A DNA stretch of 9,020 bases from CAVSUR01 sp052143655 (GTDB lineage Bacteria; Actinomycetota; Actinomycetes; Streptosporangiales; Streptosporangiaceae), in contig JBKQSL010000092.1 of the NCBI GenBank assembly GCA_052143655.1, forward strand, positions 1 through 9,020, in the 5' to 3' direction. The notes beneath the pieces are model-generated. The model did not search any database. It saw only the letters and a program-made list of their open reading frames with translations, and was not told where the DNA came from. Positions 6,306-9,020 of this stretch are shown here, piece by piece. A program made the translations under genes and the position numbers. How positions within the stretch are numbered: the first letter of the stretch is position 1; each line of letters starts with the position of its first letter.

Positions 6306-8921
6306 GTGCGGTTCTACGACGAGCCGGTGACCTTACACTTTCCCAGCATGACTGCAGAGCGTTCTGGCACATCCGAGGTGCCCCCCGGGCAGAGCGCTCC
6401 GGTGGCCGCGGACGTAACCGACGCGGACCCGTCCCTGGCCGTCCCGGCCCAGTCTGACCCTGGTGGCGCTGGCGCCTCGCCTGACCTCATGGTGCGGGTC
6501 CTGGATCAGGACCATCTGCTGCAGGGCGGGAAGACCTACCGGGTCGGCCGTGATCCGGAGTCCGACATCGCGATCAACGACCCCCGGGTTTCCCGGGCGC
6601 ACGGGGTGCTCCGGGCGGAGGGCGCAAGCTGGGTGCTGGAGGACCTCGGCAGCTCGAACGGGACCTTCCTCGGCCCCGACCGCACCCAGCGGGTCCAGAT
6701 CACCCGCGCGTGCGAGGTACGCCTCGGGCACCGGGACAACGGGCCGGTCGTGCGGTTCCAGCCGCAGCAGCCGGCGGCGGCCGTGCCGAGGGCACCGGAA
6801 TCCGGCGCGGCGGGCAGCGCGCAGGCCGGGAGCGCGGCGCCCGCGGCGGTGCCGCCGCGCGGTCGCACGACGCCCGGCTCGCCGTCGGCAATGACCGCCG
6901 GCGAGGCGTCGATGACCCGCATGATGCCGAGCGTCGTCGGCCGGCCCACGTCGATGATGCACCTCGGGTCGCTGGCGACCACGACTCTGAAGATAGGCCG
7001 CTCCCCGGACAACGACCTGGTGCTGGCGGATCTGGAGGTCTCCCGGCGGCACGCGGAACTGCGCCGCCGGCCGGACGGAACCTACGAGATCGCCGACGTC
7101 GGCAGCTACAACGGCACCTACGTCAACGGCAGGCGGATCACCTCCCGAGTGCTGACCGAATCCGACATCATCGGCATCGGGCACTCCACGTTCCGGCTCA
7201 AGGGCAGCGAACTGAGCCAGTTCGTCGACCAGGGTGCGATCACGTTCACCGCCCGGGACCTAGTCGTCACGGTCAACGGCGGCAGGAAGACGCTGATGGA
7301 CCACCTGTCGCTGTCCATCCCGGAGAAGTGCCTGGTCGCAGTTCTCGGCCCGAGCGGCGCCGGCAAGTCGACGCTGCTCGGCGCGCTGACCGGGATGCGG
7401 CCCGCGGACACCGGCAGCGTGCTGTATGACGGCCGCGATCTGTACGCGAACTACGACGAGCTCCGGCACCGGATCGGACTGGTCCCGCAGGAGAACATCC
7501 TGCACACCCAGCTGACCGCCCGGCGCGCTCTGCAATACGCTGCCGAGCTGCGGTTCTCCATGGACACGACGGCGCAGGAGCGCGACGCCAGGATCGACGA
7601 GGTGATGGCGGAGCTCGGCCTGTCCCAGCACGCCGGCACCCGCGCCGACCGGCTGTCCGGAGGGCAGCTCAAGCGGGTCAATGTCGCGCAGGAGCTCCTG
7701 ACCAAGCCGTCACTGCTGTTCCTCGACGAGCCGACCTCCGGCCTGGACCCGGGCCTGGACAAGTCCGTGATGCACCAGATGCGCGACCTCGCGCACGATG
7801 GCCGGACGATCATCGTCGTCACGCACAGCGTGGCCAACATCTCGGTCTGCGACCGGCTGCTCTTCCTCGTGCCGGGCGGGAAGGTCGGGTATTTCGGCCC
7901 GCCGGATGAGGGGCTGCAGTATTTCGACGTGCCGGAATGGGCGGACGTGTTCCAGGCCACCGAGGCGCATCCGGAGCGGGACTGGGCTGCGGAGTTCCGG
8001 GCCTCGCCGTATTACGCGCAGTACGTGGCGCCCGAAGACGTCCCGGCACCCGAGGCGGGGCAGGCGGCGCCAGCCGCGCCGCGGCGCCGCGGCTGGCTTG
8101 GCCAGGTCATGACCCTGACCCGGCGGTTCGCCCAGGTGATCGCCGCCGACCGCGGCTTCCTCATCACGATGGCCGTGCTGCCAATCGTGCTCGGGCTGCT
8201 GATCCACTTCGTGCCGGCCGCGCATGGGCTGAGCGGTTATCCAGGGACCCGGCTGACCGCGCAGGAACTGCTGCAGCTGCTGATCACCAGTGCGTGCCTG
8301 ACCGGCACCGCGGCAGCGTTCCGGGAGATCGTGAAGGAACGGCCGATTTACATCAGGGAGCGAGCCGCCGGATTGTCCGCGTTCGGCTACCTGCTCTCCA
8401 AGCTGCTGATCATCGGTGCTATCAGCATTGTGCAGTCGGTCGTGATCGTGCTGATCGGCCTGGCCGGACGGGCGATGCCGCCGACTGGGTCATTCCTGCA
8501 TCACCTGCCGCTGGTCGAGATCCTGATCGCGGTCGGGCTGCTCGCGATGTCCTCGATGTGCCTTGGCCTGATGGTGTCGGCGCTGGTGAACACGTCCGAG
8601 AAGGCCGTGCCGTTCCTGGTCATGCTGGTCGTCGGCCAGATCGTGCTGTCCGGAGGCGTGGTGCCGCTGGCGGGGATCGCGGGACTGTCCCAGCTGTCCT
8701 GGATCGCGCCCGCGCGGTGGGGCCTCGGCGCCGCCGCCTCCACGGTCAACGTGAACGCACTGACCCCGGTCACGGCGACAGCCGATCCGCTGTGGAACCA
8801 CACGCCCGGCACCTGGCTGCGCGACATCGGATTCACGGTCGGCCTCGCGGTGGTCTTCCTGATCGTCACCTGGATCCAGCTCCGGCGTCTCGGGCCGCGC
8901 CGGCGCAAGGCCAGGGCCTGA
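6306..8921 (+). CDS. FHA-FHA-ABC transporter, ABCG-type half transporter (Rv1747-like)
   Basis: This 871-residue protein couples two phosphothreonine-binding FHA domains to an ABC exporter. FHA1 (about 61-152) has G81-R82, S96-R-A-H99 and SSNGT (116-120). FHA2 (about 218-300) has G231-R232, S246-R-R-H249 and SYNGT (267-271). An Ala/Pro/Gly-rich linker (153-215) between them has threonines at 188, 189, 197 and 204. The ATPase has Walker A GPSGAGKST (348-356), Q-loop Q395, signature LSGGQ (450-454), Walker B LLFLDEP (470-476) and H507, all intact. Six hydrophobic segments (about 617-858) follow, with the ABCG-like KERPIYIRERAAG (677-689). Length and domain order match Mycobacterium tuberculosis Rv1747, which is controlled by the kinase PknF. 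It begins 3 nt after the flavoprotein stop, so export of the cluster's lipid is plausible but inferred. ATG at 6348 is an alternative start; the GTG form has a TTA at codon 10. Confidence 0.93.
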   Translation: MRFYDEPVTLHFPSMTAERSGTSEVPPGQSAPVAADVTDADPSLAVPAQSDPGGAGASPDLMVRVLDQDHLLQGGKTYRVGRDPESDIAINDPRVSRAHGVLRAEGASWVLEDLGSSNGTFLGPDRTQRVQITRACEVRLGHRDNGPVVRFQPQQPAAAVPRAPESGAAGSAQAGSAAPAAVPPRGRTTPGSPSAMTAGEASMTRMMPSVVGRPTSMMHLGSLATTTLKIGRSPDNDLVLADLEVSRRHAELRRRPDGTYEIADVGSYNGTYVNGRRITSRVLTESDIIGIGHSTFRLKGSELSQFVDQGAITFTARDLVVTVNGGRKTLMDHLSLSIPEKCLVAVLGPSGAGKSTLLGALTGMRPADTGSVLYDGRDLYANYDELRHRIGLVPQENILHTQLTARRALQYAAELRFSMDTTAQERDARIDEVMAELGLSQHAGTRADRLSGGQLKRVNVAQELLTKPSLLFLDEPTSGLDPGLDKSVMHQMRDLAHDGRTIIVVTHSVANISVCDRLLFLVPGGKVGYFGPPDEGLQYFDVPEWADVFQATEAHPERDWAAEFRASPYYAQYVAPEDVPAPEAGQAAPAAPRRRGWLGQVMTLTRRFAQVIAADRGFLITMAVLPIVLGLLIHFVPAAHGLSGYPGTRLTAQELLQLLITSACLTGTAAAFREIVKERPIYIRERAAGLSAFGYLLSKLLIIGAISIVQSVVIVLIGLAGRAMPPTGSFLHHLPLVEILIAVGLLAMSSMCLGLMVSALVNTSEKAVPFLVMLVVGQIVLSGGVVPLAGIAGLSQLSWIAPARWGLGAAASTVNVNALTPVTATADPLWNHTPGTWLRDIGFTVGLAVVFLIVTWIQLRRLGPRRRKARA
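6334..6339 (+). promoter_or_regulatory. Possible -10 element for a leaderless internal transcript
   Basis: TACACT fits the actinobacterial TANNNT -10 pattern and ends 8 nt before the in-frame ATG at 6348. That is about right for transcription starting on the ATG itself. The best -35 candidate (TTCTAC, 6312-6317, 16-nt spacer) is poor. If used, it would express the transporter independently of the operon, as a form 14 residues shorter and without the TTA codon. Confidence 0.3.
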
Positions 8922-8992
8922 CCGCGCTGGCGGATCTGGACCGCGCCGGCAGCCGACCGCGGGCGAGCCCTGACTGGCGGGAGACTTGCGTC
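8922..8992. other. Spacer after the transporter, no clear terminator
   Basis: This 71-nt gap contains only weak dyads, such as CCGC/GCGG at 8923-8934, and an imperfect reiteration of GACCGCG. I see no strong stem, so transcription may continue into the next gene. GGGAG at 8979-8983 is a good ribosome binding site, 9 nt before the ATG at 8993. Confidence 0.4.
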
Positions 8993-9020
8993 ATGGTCAC
9001 TGAATACGTCGTGCTGCTCA
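8993..9020 (+). CDS. Start of a gene cut by the right edge
   Basis: An ATG with GGGAG 9 nt upstream opens a frame reading MVTEYVVLL before the window ends. The strand agrees with the preceding operon and the 71-nt gap has no obvious terminator, so it may be a further operon member. The nine visible residues become hydrophobic, but nothing can be said about function. Confidence 0.5.

Noticed and set aside
6842..6859. 8-bp inverted repeat with a 2-nt loop in the transporter's inter-FHA linker
   Set aside because: It lies in a GC-only Ala/Pro codon run; the loop is too tight and composition explains the symmetry.
1..9020. Possible insertion sequence, CRISPR array, tRNA or rRNA
   Set aside because: No transposase motifs, terminal repeats with target duplications, regularly spaced repeats, or tRNA/rRNA-like sequence were found.

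Overview
The window is very GC-rich (roughly 70 percent), with G/C-dominated third codon positions, GTG as well as ATG starts and long antisense shadow frames. Its genes (an SrsA/SrsB/SrsC-type phenolic-lipid set and an FHA-FHA-ABC exporter of the Mycobacterium Rv1747 type) point to a filamentous or soil actinomycete. No genus can be named from the sequence alone.

Layout. Positions 1-327 contain no convincing gene but hold inverted repeats that probably terminate transcription. Two minus-strand genes follow: a geranylgeranyl-reductase-type flavoprotein (328-1491) and, upstream of it in the same unit, a SAM-dependent methyltransferase (1552-2592). A 76-bp divergent spacer (2593-2668) separates these from a plus-strand operon: UbiA-family prenyltransferase (2669-3529), type III polyketide synthase (3591-4688), ICMT-like membrane methyltransferase (4717-5229), a second FAD-dependent oxidoreductase (5226-6302) and an 871-residue FHA-FHA-ABC transporter (6306-8921). 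A new reading frame with a good ribosome binding site starts at 8993 and runs off the right edge.

Interpretation. The order PKS - ICMT-like methyltransferase - FAD hydroxylase matches the Streptomyces griseus srsABC operon, which makes alkylresorcinols, O-methylates them and oxidises them to quinone-type phenolic lipids. Here that core is flanked by enzymes not in the classical operon: a prenyltransferase, a prenyl-reductase-like flavoprotein, a second methyltransferase and a dedicated exporter. The simplest hypothesis is a pathway to a prenylated, methylated, oxidised phenolic lipid or quinone whose prenyl tail is partly saturated, with export controlled by Ser/Thr kinase signalling through the FHA domains. 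The enzyme families are clear from sequence; the final product and the exporter's cargo are inferences. No polyprenyl diphosphate synthase, acyl-starter enzyme or transcriptional regulator is seen, so precursors and control must come from elsewhere.
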